A stretch of 64,000 nt of DNA from Cryobacterium glaciale (GCF_004402535.1 NZ_SOEY01000016.1:1-64000), one strand, 5' to 3'. Positions 16,329-25,506 are shown, counted from the first letter of the stretch. Numbers and translations are program-made. Notes: generated from the letters alone by a model not told the origin.

Positions 16329-17729
16329 GTGCACACCCTGCTCCGTCACCTGGGCCGCCGCATCGCCCGAAACGCCACCGGTAACAACAGCAACGACGCC
16401 GGCATCAGCCTCATCGAAGTTCTCATCGCCATGCTGATCTTCGCCGTCATCGCGGTCGGTGTGGGCTACGGCATCGTCACCTCCCTCTACCTCAGCAACG
16501 ACGCCCGGTCACGCGAAGCCGCCACCAACCTCGCAGCGCAGGAGATCGACCTGGCCCGATCGGCGGGCGACGTGTTCAGCGTGCTCGACCGCACCACCAC
16601 CGTCGTGCAGAACGGCACGACCTTCAGCGTGCACCGCTCCACCGACTGGGAAACCACCACCGGTGCCGACGGCAACTGCGGATCCGGCGGCGGCCAGCTG
16701 CGCTACCGCCGCGTCAACGTCTCCGTCACTTGGGACAGCATGCGCGCAACGACCCCGGTCGTGCGCGCCGACAGCGCTCTCGCCCCTGGCAGCCGCATCA
16801 ACGATCCCGGCCTCGGCACCATCCTCGTCTCGGTGCTGACCGCTTCCGGCAGCGGCGCCGCCGGTGTGGCCATCTCAGCCGTGCCTGGCGTCGTGCCCAA
16901 TGCTGCTGCAACCTTGACCGAGACCCCAACGGCAACGGATGCGCAGGGTTGCAGCTATCTGCTCAAGGTCAAACCCGGCACGTACGACGTGAGCGCGTCC
17001 CGACCGAACTTCGTCGACAAGAACCAGGCGAGCTCGTCGACGATGACCGTCGGCGTTGCGGCCGGGGGAGCAGCATCCGTTGCCTTCGCCTATGACCTGG
17101 CCGGCACGATTACGGCCAGCTACGGCACGAACGTGACCTCGGGAACCACCCTGCTCCCGAACGACCTGCACACAACCTGGCGCAGCACCTATGCCGCCTA
17201 TACGCCCCTGAACGCTAGTACCGCCACCACCCAAGCGGTTCGGCTGCATCCATTCGCGTCGGGCTATCAGGTATTCGCGGGCAGCTACGTGGCACCCACG
17301 CCCACCACGAACGGCTGCGTCGCGGTCGATCCGGCGGCCTGGACGACGCCGGCCCCCGACGGCGCGATCGGCACGGCGGCGGCCCAGGTCGCCACGCTGC
17401 CCGGTGGCGGCGCGAGCGTGGACGTACCGCTCGGCGTGCTGACCGTGTCCGGCCTGGCCGGGCAGTACCTGCTGGCCGTCTCACAGCCGGCCGGAGTTGC
17501 GGCCGGAGACCCCGGCTGCGCTCTCGAGACCACCTTCAGCTTCGGGCCGCTGCCCGCCGGCCCCTCGGCCCAACTCGGCCTCCCGTTCGGTTCATTCGCA
17601 CTGTTCTCTGGTGCCTCCAGCGCCACGACAATCGCACCGGTCCCGGCGGCGAACCTGGTCCTACTCACTCGCGGCAGCATTGCCGGGTCCGTCGTCACGC
17701 TGGACCCGCGCCTGGTCGTGGCCCCGTGA
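16329..17729 (+). CDS. PilV-like prepilin with large Ig/Cna-like C-terminal region
   Basis: Prepilin of 466 residues: a 25-residue leader, cleavage motif AG|ISLIEVLIAM (Glu at +5), a hydrophobic helix to about 50, then a PilV-type minor-pilin domain to about 160. The rest is much larger than a normal minor pilin. Residues about 165-260 (ILVSVLTASGSGAAGVAIS, later LLKVKPGTYDVSASRPNF) match the pattern of carboxypeptidase-regulatory-like or Cna-B beta-sandwich domains, and another Ala/Gly/Thr-rich beta region follows. A strong ribosome binding site (GAAGGAGG) precedes the GTG at 16329. Likely a tip subunit carrying an adhesin-like domain; binding target unknown. Confidence 0.75.
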   Translation: MHTLLRHLGRRIARNATGNNSNDAGISLIEVLIAMLIFAVIAVGVGYGIVTSLYLSNDARSREAATNLAAQEIDLARSAGDVFSVLDRTTTVVQNGTTFSVHRSTDWETTTGADGNCGSGGGQLRYRRVNVSVTWDSMRATTPVVRADSALAPGSRINDPGLGTILVSVLTASGSGAAGVAISAVPGVVPNAAATLTETPTATDAQGCSYLLKVKPGTYDVSASRPNFVDKNQASSSTMTVGVAAGGAASVAFAYDLAGTITASYGTNVTSGTTLLPNDLHTTWRSTYAAYTPLNASTATTQAVRLHPFASGYQVFAGSYVAPTPTTNGCVAVDPAAWTTPAPDGAIGTAAAQVATLPGGGASVDVPLGVLTVSGLAGQYLLAVSQPAGVAAGDPGCALETTFSFGPLPAGPSAQLGLPFGSFALFSGASSATTIAPVPAANLVLLTRGSIAGSVVTLDPRLVVAP

Positions 17730-18400
17730 CGCGCTGGCAGCTGCTGCGGGCAGGCAACCGGGAGAGCGGGCTCTCCCTCGTTGAACTGCTCGTCTCGATG
17801 GTGCTGCTCGGCGTGCTTCTAAGCATGATCTCCGGACTCTACATCTCTGCGACCCGGTCGCTCGATCAGGCCAAGTCGCTCGGCAGTAATACCCGACAGG
17901 TGTCCAACGGTATGAACGAGGTGGCTCGGGTCATCCGCGCGGCCACGGCGAACCCCGTGGCGGGGCATCCGCTCTCCGACCCGGCCGTCGAGGAGGCGAC
18001 CGCGGAAGCGCTCACCCTGTACGCCTACGTCAACCTCGGCATGTCGGCGCAGCGGCCGGTGAAAATTCAGCTGGCGGTCGACGCCGACCGGCGCCTCATC
18101 GAGACCCGCTGGGCGTCGATCGCGCTCGCCGGCGGATTCTTCTCCTTCGAAACGACGCCCCAGTCGTCGCGCATCGTCGCCGAGAGCGTCGCGCCGGGCG
18201 GCACCGCACTGTTTCGCTACCTGGACAGCGCGGGGGTGCCCGTGGCCAGCGCCGGTGCCTTCACGGCCACCGAGCTGCGCAGCATCGCCGCCATTTCGGT
18301 GAATCTCACCGTGCAGGCCAGCCCGACGGATGCTCGCAGCGCGGTCACCCTGCAGAATACGGTCGGTATGCCCAACGTGGCTCTGGCGGCCCGGCCATGA
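17726..18400 (+). CDS. PilW-like minor prepilin (set 2)
   Basis: Prepilin of 224 residues with a 15-residue leader, cleavage motif SG|LSLVELLVSM (Glu at +5), and a helix to about residue 38 followed by the ARSL-type amphipathic continuation seen in PilW/GspJ proteins. It has no cysteines. The GTG start overlaps the stop of the PilV-like gene (GTGA), and its stop overlaps the next start (ATGA), so the three minor-pilin genes are tightly coupled. Confidence 0.8.
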   Translation: MTRWQLLRAGNRESGLSLVELLVSMVLLGVLLSMISGLYISATRSLDQAKSLGSNTRQVSNGMNEVARVIRAATANPVAGHPLSDPAVEEATAEALTLYAYVNLGMSAQRPVKIQLAVDADRRLIETRWASIALAGGFFSFETTPQSSRIVAESVAPGGTALFRYLDSAGVPVASAGAFTATELRSIAAISVNLTVQASPTDARSAVTLQNTVGMPNVALAARP

Positions 18401-20202
18401 GCGCCCGGTCGAACGCGCGCGGCTCCGCCTTCGTGCGCGCAGCTCGCGCGCGCCTCGGGCGCGGGCCGAATGAACCGGACGCCGCTTCCGAACGCGGCGC
18501 GGCGCTCGTCGTCGTGATCGGCCTCGGGCTGCTGCTGCTCACGCTCGTCGCCACCGCTATGACGTTCTCGGTCAGCGGCAGCCTCAAGGCCACGAGTGAT
18601 CAAAACTGGAACGGCGCAATGGCCGCCGCCTATGCCGGGGTCGCCGACTACGAAAGCCGCCTCGCCAACGACAACACCTACTTTCATTATGGCAACTCGG
18701 CCGCCGCCTTCAGCGTCGGAAGCGCTCTGACGCCTCCCTCTGTGCCCAATCCCGCGTTCGACGTGGGAGCCGCGGGCGGCTGGGGCAGCGTCGCCGGCAG
18801 CGGCGGCACGGCCAGCTACCGGTACGAGGTCGACAACTCCGTCTATTCCGCCTCGGGCGTTCTGCGCATCCGCTCCACCGGCCGGGTGGGCACCTCCACC
18901 CGTAGCATCGTTGCCAACCTGCGCCAGGACGGGTTCATTGACTACCTCTATTTCACGATCTATGAGATCCAGGATCCGGAACAGAGCGGCCTGACCGCCT
19001 GCGCCGACACCTATGCCTGGGCGGGCCGCTCAGTACCGTGTAGAGATATCGCCTTCGGCGGCGGCGACGTCATCAACGGTCCGGCGCACTCCAACGACAC
19101 CATCCGCATCTGTGATGCCACGTTCAACGGGCTGGTCACCACCGGAAGCCCGGGTCCGACCGGGTCGAATTACCTCAAACAGAACTCGAACGGCGGCGCC
19201 TGCTCCGGTCAAGTATTCAACGGCGGCCAGCCGACGACCAGCCCGGTCATCGCGATGCCGGCTACCAACATGCAGCTCAAGCAGGAAACCCGGACCGACG
19301 CCGGTATCGACGCTCCGGGTTGCCTCTACACCGGCCCGACCAGCATCGTACTGAATAGCTCGGGCACGATGACCATCCGTTCGCCCTGGACCAAGAAGAC
19401 CCGCATCGTCGGGGACCCGGCGACGTCGGGCAGCACGCCGGCGGCCTGCGGCCTACCGGGAAATGCCAATGGCCAGCTCGGCTCTACGGCCGGCGCCACC
19501 GTCCCGGTGTTGAACGCGAACCTGCTCTTCGTCCAGAGCGTTCCGGGCGTCGTGACTGATCCGAACTATACGAGCAGCACCGACTGGCCGAGCGGCCAAA
19601 GCGCGGCCACCTGCTCCGTCGGCAACGGAATCGGCTTTCCCGTGACGCATGAAACCGCGCCAAGCGCCCGGTCCTATGACTGCCGGAGGGGTGATGCCTT
19701 CGTCAAGGGAACCCTGGACGGCACGATGACCATCGCCACCGACAACTTTCTCTACGTCACCGGCGACATCATTTATTCGGATGCATCCACCGACGTGCTC
19801 GGGCTGGTCGCGCAGAATGCCATCTGGGTTTGGAACCCGTACTGCGACAGTACGCATGGGGTGATTTGCCCGGGGGTTGGCCGCGGTGCAGGCGGCGCCA
19901 TCCTGCCTGACAATCGGCGCATCGACGCGGCCATGCTCTCGCTCGACCACACCATTCAGGTGCAGAACTACGACCGCGGCGGCGCGCAGGGAACGCTCAC
20001 CATCAACGGTTCCCTCGCACAGAAGTACCGCGGGATCGTGCGCTCCGGCAGCAACGGTTACACCAAGAACTACACTTACGATCCGCGCTTTCGCTACATA
20101 GCGCCGCCCAAATTCCTCTCGCCGGTGTCGGCCCGCTACAGCGTGAACCTGCTGGTTGAAGTGAGTTCGGCGTTCACCGCGCGGGGTGCGGCGGTTCCGT
20201 AA
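18397..20202 (+). CDS. PilX-like pilus assembly protein (set 2)
   Basis: A 601-residue protein with a long basic leader, then SERGAALVVVIGLGLLLLTLV, the PilX_N pattern: Gly34 and a hydrophobic helix without Glu at +5. The ectodomain is rich in Gly, Ser, Thr and Asn. It contains IATDNFLYVTGDIIY and LGLVAQNAIWVW near 450-480, a pattern I associate with large PilX-like proteins of actinobacterial T4P loci. Several cysteine pairs suggest disulfides. It corresponds in position to the gene at 7543-9192 but lacks the short beta-helix repeats, so the two have diverged more than the core genes. Confidence 0.72.
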   Translation: MSARSNARGSAFVRAARARLGRGPNEPDAASERGAALVVVIGLGLLLLTLVATAMTFSVSGSLKATSDQNWNGAMAAAYAGVADYESRLANDNTYFHYGNSAAAFSVGSALTPPSVPNPAFDVGAAGGWGSVAGSGGTASYRYEVDNSVYSASGVLRIRSTGRVGTSTRSIVANLRQDGFIDYLYFTIYEIQDPEQSGLTACADTYAWAGRSVPCRDIAFGGGDVINGPAHSNDTIRICDATFNGLVTTGSPGPTGSNYLKQNSNGGACSGQVFNGGQPTTSPVIAMPATNMQLKQETRTDAGIDAPGCLYTGPTSIVLNSSGTMTIRSPWTKKTRIVGDPATSGSTPAACGLPGNANGQLGSTAGATVPVLNANLLFVQSVPGVVTDPNYTSSTDWPSGQSAATCSVGNGIGFPVTHETAPSARSYDCRRGDAFVKGTLDGTMTIATDNFLYVTGDIIYSDASTDVLGLVAQNAIWVWNPYCDSTHGVICPGVGRGAGGAILPDNRRIDAAMLSLDHTIQVQNYDRGGAQGTLTINGSLAQKYRGIVRSGSNGYTKNYTYDPRFRYIAPPKFLSPVSARYSVNLLVEVSSAFTARGAAVP

Positions 20203-20266
20203 TGACCGGCCGCGCCCAGCATCCACTCGTCAGTTCACCCGTCCCTATATATAAGGAGCACTCCTC

Positions 20267-21373
20267 GTGGCCCAGAGCGTCGTAGGAATAGACATCGGCA
20301 CCGCGCATCTGCGCGCCGTAGAGGTTCGAAACCCCGGCAAGACCCGGCCCACCGTGCTGCGCTACCACGAGGTGCCACTGCCGACCGGCGCCGTCAGCGG
20401 CGGTGAGGTGCTCGAACCGCACACCGTCGCGGCCGCGCTCAAGGCACTGTGGTCGAGTGGCGGGTTTCGATCCCGCCAGGTCGTGCTCGGCATGGGCAGC
20501 CAGCGGGTGCTCGCCCGCGACCTGAGCGTGCCCAAAATGTCGCTGGCGCGCATTCGCCAGTCGCTGCCGTTCGAGGTGCAGGACCTGCTGCCGGTGCCCG
20601 TCGCCGACGCGCTGCTCGACTTCTATCCCATCTCCGAATCCACCACCGAGCACGGGCCCACCGTGAACGGGCTGCTCATCGCGGCGGTCAAGGCCGCGGT
20701 GGTCGCCAACGTGTCGGCGGCCCGCCTGGCCGGCCTCACCACGATCGACGTCGACCTCATCCCGTTCGCGGTCAGCCGTCTGCTGGTCACCCGCCCCGGC
20801 ATCGACGGCGTCGTCGCCGTGATCGACCTCGGCGCCACCACCACGAGCGTGGTCATCACCCGGCAGGGCGTGCCGCAGTTCGTGCGTATCATCCCCACCG
20901 GAGGCGACGACGTCACCCAGGCGCTCGCGGCTGGCCTGAAAACGGATGCTGCCACCGCCGACCTGCGGAAGCGTCGCGTCGGCCTGCTGGCCGCGACCAC
21001 CGCCGACGGGACGCCCCGCCACGAGGTTTCCTTCGACGGGATCCTCGCCGGCGGATCGGGCCCGATCGACACGGCCGGAGCCCACATCATCGCCGAGGTC
21101 ATGAACGACCAACTCGGCAGTGTGGTCAACACCCTCAGCTATTACGCGAGTACCCGGCCGAGCGACCCGGTGACCGCGATCGTGCTCAGCGGCGGGGGAG
21201 CCCAGCTGCCGGGGCTGCCGGAGGCCGTGTCGAAACTGACCCGGTTGGGGGTGACAACGGGGGATCCGTTGTCGACGGTGGGGCTGGCATCCGCTATCGA
21301 CGCGGAGGGGCTGCGTCTCGGCAGCGCCGCCTACACCGTGGCCCTCGGACTTGCGCTCGGGCGTGCCGCATGA
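20267..21373 (+). CDS. Second PilM-type actin-like protein (set 2)
   Basis: PilM paralogue of 368 residues, with GIDIGTAHLRAVEVRN at the N-terminus, a VAVIDLGATTTS phosphate motif near 185, and a VLSGGGAQLPGL adenosine motif near 307. Compared with the first PilM, an insert rich in Ala/Asp/Gly lies near 225-265. The GTG start at 20267 follows ATAAGGAGC. It ends in an ATGA overlap with the following pilN-type gene. Confidence 0.87.
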   Translation: MAQSVVGIDIGTAHLRAVEVRNPGKTRPTVLRYHEVPLPTGAVSGGEVLEPHTVAAALKALWSSGGFRSRQVVLGMGSQRVLARDLSVPKMSLARIRQSLPFEVQDLLPVPVADALLDFYPISESTTEHGPTVNGLLIAAVKAAVVANVSAARLAGLTTIDVDLIPFAVSRLLVTRPGIDGVVAVIDLGATTTSVVITRQGVPQFVRIIPTGGDDVTQALAAGLKTDAATADLRKRRVGLLAATTADGTPRHEVSFDGILAGGSGPIDTAGAHIIAEVMNDQLGSVVNTLSYYASTRPSDPVTAIVLSGGGAQLPGLPEAVSKLTRLGVTTGDPLSTVGLASAIDAEGLRLGSAAYTVALGLALGRAA

Positions 21374-22056
21374 GTCGCCGTGCGAAAGATGAAGCGCTCG
21401 TCATCGGCGGCGATCAGCGGCTCGACCTGCTGCCGCCCGAGGTGCGCGCTGAGCGGCGCGGCCAGCAGCAACGTCGGCGCCTGAGCCTCGGCGTCGTCGG
21501 AGTGGCCGTGATCGTGGGGCTGCTCGTCGGCTCGGCGACGGCGCTCTCGCTGACGGCGCAGGCCGACCTGGCCAGCGAGCAGGCGCGCACCGCGACCCTG
21601 TTGACCGATCAAGGCCAGTACTTTGCCGTGCGGGCCCTGCAAAACCGGGTCACCCTCACCGAGGCGGCGCAGCGGGTGGGAGCCTCCACCGAGATCGACT
21701 GGACGGACTACCTGGGCGCCGTGCAGAACACCCTTCCGAGCAGCGTGGCGATCAGTTCCGTGCAGGTCGACTCGGCCACGCCGCTCGCGGCCTACGCCCA
21801 GGCGACCGCGCCGTTGCAGGGGGTGCGGGTGGCGACGGTGTCGTTCACCGCCACGAGTGCCCTGCTGCCGGACATTCCGGCCTGGCTGAGCGCGCTCGGC
21901 ACCCTTGACGGATTCGCCGACGCCCTGCCCGGCTCGGTCGCCCTCGACCAGACCACCGGCATCTACACGGTCACCATCACCATGCACGTCAACGATCTGG
22001 CGTTCGCGCATCGTTTCGACCCGACGTCCGATCCGAAGGAAGAGAAGCAGCCATGA
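21370..22056 (+). CDS. Second PilN-type protein (set 2)
   Basis: Bitopic membrane protein of 228 residues. The cytoplasmic N-terminus has DLLPPEVRAERR, the PilM-docking pattern. One transmembrane helix (about 40-62), a short coiled coil and a ferredoxin-like ectodomain follow (EIDWTDYLGAVQNTLPSSV parallels EVDWKSYLADIRLILPADV in the first copy). ATGA overlaps join it to the genes on both sides. Confidence 0.85.
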   Translation: MSRRAKDEALVIGGDQRLDLLPPEVRAERRGQQQRRRLSLGVVGVAVIVGLLVGSATALSLTAQADLASEQARTATLLTDQGQYFAVRALQNRVTLTEAAQRVGASTEIDWTDYLGAVQNTLPSSVAISSVQVDSATPLAAYAQATAPLQGVRVATVSFTATSALLPDIPAWLSALGTLDGFADALPGSVALDQTTGIYTVTITMHVNDLAFAHRFDPTSDPKEEKQP

Positions 22057-22739
22057 ACCACAGCAAACTCTGGCTCATCGGCTCGGTGCTGGTGACGAGC
22101 GTCATCGTCGTGCTCGGCTGGCTGCTCGGCATTGCCCCGCAACTCGACAGCATGAACGCCGCCAACGCGAGCCGCGCCGCCGTGCAGGCGACGAACGCCG
22201 GGCACGTGGCCCTGCTCGCTCGCCTCAAGCACGACTTCGCGAACCTCGACGCCCTCACGACGACAGCGGATGCGCTCGCCGAGTCGGTGCCGAGCGGCTC
22301 GGCGATGCCGGCCCTGGTAGATCAGCTCGACGCCGAGGCCCTGGCCGCCGGCCTCACCCTGACCGGAATGACGGTGACCGAGGCGGTGGCCTACGCGCCG
22401 ATCCTTCCGGTCGCGGCGGGGGTGCCCGCGGTGACCGATGCGGCGGCGGCTCCGGCGGCTGTGCCGGCGGTCGCGCCTGTTGCGCCCGCAGCTCTGGCCG
22501 CGACGGTCGCGACGGAGGTCACCGCCGCCAACTTCGCGGCCTTCCCGCTGCAGGTCACCGTGACGGGCAGCTACGCCGAGGTGCTCGACTTCGTCTCCCG
22601 TCTGCAGTCCGGGAGCCGATTGTTCCTCGTCAGCGGCCTCGACACCGCCCGGGCGCCCGGGCCGGCTGGCCTGGTGAACGCGACCGTCTCTGGACTGGTG
22701 TATTCGCTCGTTGCAGCGGCGCCGGCATCCGTTGGATAA
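22053..22739 (+). CDS. Second PilO-type protein (set 2)
   Basis: Bitopic membrane protein of 228 residues: a transmembrane helix at about 6-28, a coiled coil (about 30-75), an Ala/Pro/Val-rich insert (about 120-150) where the first PilO has its acidic insert, and a C-terminal ferredoxin-like domain (FPLQVTVTGSYAEVLDFVS). It closes the second pilus set. No clear terminator follows before the next gene at 22827. Confidence 0.83.
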   Translation: MNHSKLWLIGSVLVTSVIVVLGWLLGIAPQLDSMNAANASRAAVQATNAGHVALLARLKHDFANLDALTTTADALAESVPSGSAMPALVDQLDAEALAAGLTLTGMTVTEAVAYAPILPVAAGVPAVTDAAAAPAAVPAVAPVAPAALAATVATEVTAANFAAFPLQVTVTGSYAEVLDFVSRLQSGSRLFLVSGLDTARAPGPAGLVNATVSGLVYSLVAAAPASVG

Positions 22740-22826
22740 TACGGCGGCGCGCCGAGTCTTCATGGCATTTGCTGCGCCCTTGGTACAGTAGAAGTCAGTC
22801 ACGGCGAAGGCCACGAGGAGTTCAGC

Positions 22827-23891
22827 ATGAGCGACAACACGCCAATCGACGGCAAGAAGAACCCGGAAACGGATGCTGCCGCAGCGCCCGATGTGAGCCC
22901 GGCCGAGCACGGTTCCAGCGACCAGGGCGAGCACGCTGCGCCGGCAGCTGGGGCGGTGGAGCCGGAACCCGTGCAGGAACCCATCGTCATCGACTATGAC
23001 GCCATCAACGCCAACCTGAGCGCGGCTGAGCGCGCCGATGCCGTGACGGCCTCGGCGGACGACCGCAACCTGGCACCCATGTCCACGGCCGCCCCGGTCG
23101 CGTCCGCTGATGCCGACGCGCCGAGCCTGGCCGACGACTACGCCGATTCCTATGCTCCCGCTCAGACCGTCCCGGCCACGAGCACGGCTTTCGACTCCGA
23201 GCCGGTCGTGCAGATCGTGCCGGAGGAGCGCGTCGTGGGAACGGCCACCGGCGTGGAACAGCCGGTCGAAGAAGTTACCGTGGCCACTGCGCCGTCCTAC
23301 ACACCGCCGGCCCAATCGCCCATCTATGTGCAGGCGCCCACCAAGCCGAAGGACCGCAGCAACCGGGGCGGCGGCATTCTCATCGCCCTGCTCGCCACGG
23401 TCGTCTTCGCGGTGCTCTACGCCGTCGCGGCGTTCATCATCATCGGTGTGACGAGCACGACCATCGCCGACACCGTCAGCGGGTTCACCGAGTTTGCTGC
23501 GCTGCCGGTGTTCTACCTTCCGGTCATCTTTTTCTTCCTGGCCTACAGCGCCCTGATCGCCCTGGTCAACCGGGGCGGCTGGTGGGCCTACGTGCTCTTC
23601 GGATTCCTCGTCGGCGTCATTGTCTACTTCTCCTACATCGGCGCGGCCATGCTCGGCCTCGTCCTCGACGGCCGGTCCGACGGACTCAGCCCGGGCGAAC
23701 TCAGCCGCATCGTCGGCAGCCTGTGGCTGAACCCCGGGGCCATCGCGGCCGGGCTCATCGCCCGGGAGGTACCGATCTGGGCCGGAGCCTGGATCGCCCG
23801 CCGCGGACGCCGCGTCACCGCTAAGAACCTTGAGGCGCGCACCGAGTACGAACGCCTGCTCGCCGACGGCCCGCACCTCACCCGCCCGTAG
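22827..23891 (+). CDS. Uncharacterised multi-span membrane protein with disordered N-terminus
   Basis: A 354-residue protein I cannot assign to a named family. The first 175 residues are Ala/Pro/Asp/Glu-rich and probably disordered in the cytoplasm. After KPKDRSNRGGG come about four hydrophobic spans (near 185-207, 222-247, 250-275 and a weaker one near 300-320). The C-terminus is basic (ARRGRRVTAKNLEART). GAGGAG precedes the ATG. It is separate from the pilus genes by composition and by an 87-bp spacer, which has a possible TACAGT -10 box at 22784-22789. Confidence 0.7.
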   Translation: MSDNTPIDGKKNPETDAAAAPDVSPAEHGSSDQGEHAAPAAGAVEPEPVQEPIVIDYDAINANLSAAERADAVTASADDRNLAPMSTAAPVASADADAPSLADDYADSYAPAQTVPATSTAFDSEPVVQIVPEERVVGTATGVEQPVEEVTVATAPSYTPPAQSPIYVQAPTKPKDRSNRGGGILIALLATVVFAVLYAVAAFIIIGVTSTTIADTVSGFTEFAALPVFYLPVIFFFLAYSALIALVNRGGWWAYVLFGFLVGVIVYFSYIGAAMLGLVLDGRSDGLSPGELSRIVGSLWLNPGAIAAGLIAREVPIWAGAWIARRGRRVTAKNLEARTEYERLLADGPHLTRP

Positions 23892-24010
23892 CCCCAGGCT
23901 TCTCGCCCCGGCTCCTTATTGCGGACGAGGCCCGGGCCCGGAACGTCGGGGCCGGTCTCGGGCAGGCCGGGGCCGGCATCCGCTGGGCCGCGCGCAGCAC
24001 CCCGCGGGCC

Positions 24011-24016
24011 TACGCT
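24011..24016 (+). promoter_or_regulatory. Probable -10 box for leaderless membrane-protein gene
   Basis: TACGCT ends 6 nt before the ATG at 24023 and there is no Shine-Dalgarno sequence in between, which fits an actinobacterial leaderless transcript starting at or next to the A of ATG. Confidence 0.5.
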
Positions 24017-24022
24017 GGAGCC

Positions 24023-24514
24023 ATGCGGGAATACCGAAAGTACGCGATCACCGTGGCGGCGTTCTCGGTGGCCCTGTACGTGGCCCTGATCGTGGCGGCG
24101 TTCGGGGTGCTGAGCCTGCTGCTCAACCGCGACGTCATCAACGAAACGGATGCCGGCGCCCTCCTCGGCCCCATCATGGTCACCACCGCAGTCCTCGCGC
24201 TGGTCTGGGTCGTGCTCAGCGCGGTATTGCGCTCGCCCGAACGGTTGGCGCACGTTCCGCCCCCGCCGATTTTCATGGCCGGCGCCGCCGCTTACCTGGG
24301 CTATTGCGTCTCCGGGGGAGTGTTCTACAGCCTCGGTGCCGGCGAACTCTTTCGCTCGGTCGTCTTCATCGGCGGCGAGATGATCAGCCCGTTCGCGATC
24401 GCCGTGGCCGTGAGCGGCTGGCTCATCGCATTTCTGTTCTTCGTCGTGCTGCTCGCCAAACCCTCGGGCTCTGGCGCTCCCGAGTGGCCCTGGGAGAAGA
24501 ACGACGACAACTAG
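24023..24514 (+). CDS. Uncharacterised four-helix membrane protein
   Basis: A 163-residue protein with four hydrophobic segments (about 8-30, 42-65, 82-105 and 122-148) and a short charged C-terminus ending WEKNDDN. I do not recognise the family with confidence. It has no ribosome binding site, but a TACGCT box lies 6 nt before the ATG, so translation is probably leaderless. It sits among three small genes between the pilus locus and rpsL. Confidence 0.72.
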   Translation: MREYRKYAITVAAFSVALYVALIVAAFGVLSLLLNRDVINETDAGALLGPIMVTTAVLALVWVVLSAVLRSPERLAHVPPPPIFMAGAAAYLGYCVSGGVFYSLGAGELFRSVVFIGGEMISPFAIAVAVSGWLIAFLFFVVLLAKPSGSGAPEWPWEKNDDN

Positions 24515-24555
24515 CCCGCGTGTCGTTGCCATCCCACGCGTGAGGCGGGTACGAG

Positions 24556-24561
24556 TACCCT
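24556..24561 (+). promoter_or_regulatory. Probable -10 box for leaderless gene at 24570
   Basis: TACCCT ends 8 nt before the ATG at 24570; no ribosome binding site is visible between them. Confidence 0.4.
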
Positions 24562-24569
24562 TGTGCACT

Positions 24570-25259
24570 ATGGACAGGTCCATCGAGTCGCGCGTCAACC
24601 ACGAGGTTGAGACCTGGCTGCGCTGGATCACCCGCTGGCGCCCCGCGACGCACCGCGGCCGCGCCCGCCTCTGTCGTCAGTGCTTCGGGTCCCCGATCGT
24701 CGCCTCCGCCGGAATCGCCGTCGACGTGCCCCACGTCGTGCAGCACGCCCTGTCGATGCGCATGAAGATCGTGATCGACGCGTCGGTCGACGAATACACC
24801 GAACTCAACCTGCCCATGCTCGCGCACGAGCTCAACCTGAGCGAGCGTCGCGAATCCGCCCAGGCCTACCGGCCCGCCGAGGGGCTCGACCCGGAGTTTC
24901 GCGGCCTCGACCTCGACCCCCAACCGGCAGCGGATGCCCCCTACCTCTTCACCTTCAGCGAGCTCGCCGACCAGCAGCCCCCCGAACCCCAGCCGGCGTC
25001 CACCCAGTCTGTGACGCCCCATGCCAGCAAACCCGCCGACCCCCTCCCGCCGCTCACTGCCGAGGAGAAGGCCGCGCTGAAGGGCGAGATGCAGCTCGCC
25101 GACGAGTTCGCGACCCAGGTCGGGCTTCGAGTCTGCGCGCAGCTCGCGCACGAGCGGCCCCGCCTGCTCGCTGCGATCGCGCAGTACGTCGAGCCGCAGG
25201 TGCAGGCCCTGCTCGCTGACCTCGAGAGCACCCTCGACTTCTGGCCGCGCAATCCTTAG
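24570..25259 (+). CDS. Uncharacterised soluble protein upstream of rpsL
   Basis: A 229-residue protein without signal peptide or membrane span, family not recognised. The N-terminal third is Arg/Trp-rich (ETWLRWITRWRPATHRGRARLC), the middle is Pro/Gln-rich and probably disordered (about 110-150), and the last 75 residues form a likely alpha-helical domain (LTAEEKAALKGEMQLADEF). The ATG at 24570 is preferred over the earlier GTG at 24540 because TACCCT lies just upstream of it. The coding region contains one ARCGGATGC word at 24929. Confidence 0.65.
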   Translation: MDRSIESRVNHEVETWLRWITRWRPATHRGRARLCRQCFGSPIVASAGIAVDVPHVVQHALSMRMKIVIDASVDEYTELNLPMLAHELNLSERRESAQAYRPAEGLDPEFRGLDLDPQPAADAPYLFTFSELADQQPPEPQPASTQSVTPHASKPADPLPPLTAEEKAALKGEMQLADEFATQVGLRVCAQLAHERPRLLAAIAQYVEPQVQALLADLESTLDFWPRNP

Positions 25260-25287
25260 TTGGGTCGCAGCATCCGCTCTCGTCGCT

Positions 25288-25438
25288 TTCCGGGCCCGGT
25301 CCCGGAAAACGGGCCCATGCTATGACGCCCGGGTTATGAGCCCGGCGTGCGTAAATTCAAGATCCCGGTGACCGGGCCCATGTTGTGAAAGCGGGACCAC
25401 GATAGAACATGGGCCCAGCAACCGGGCCCGGGCCCGGG
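25288..25438. repeat. GGGCCC-rich palindromic island
   Basis: Several nested inverted repeats occur in 150 bp. TTCCGGG/CCCGGAA lie at 25288-25307. GGGCCCATGTT (25374-25384) faces AACATGGGCCC (25406-25416) around 21 nt. A further direct GGGCCCATG is at 25311, and ACCGGGCCCGGGCCCGGG is at 25421-25438. It could terminate the upstream gene in both directions or bind a protein; no known element is recognised. Confidence 0.6.
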
Positions 25439-25506
25439 AAGAAGAAGTAGAAGAAGACCGGGGAAAAGGTAGCGAACGGGCGCCCGCGACCCGGGGCGCA
25501 TCCCAT

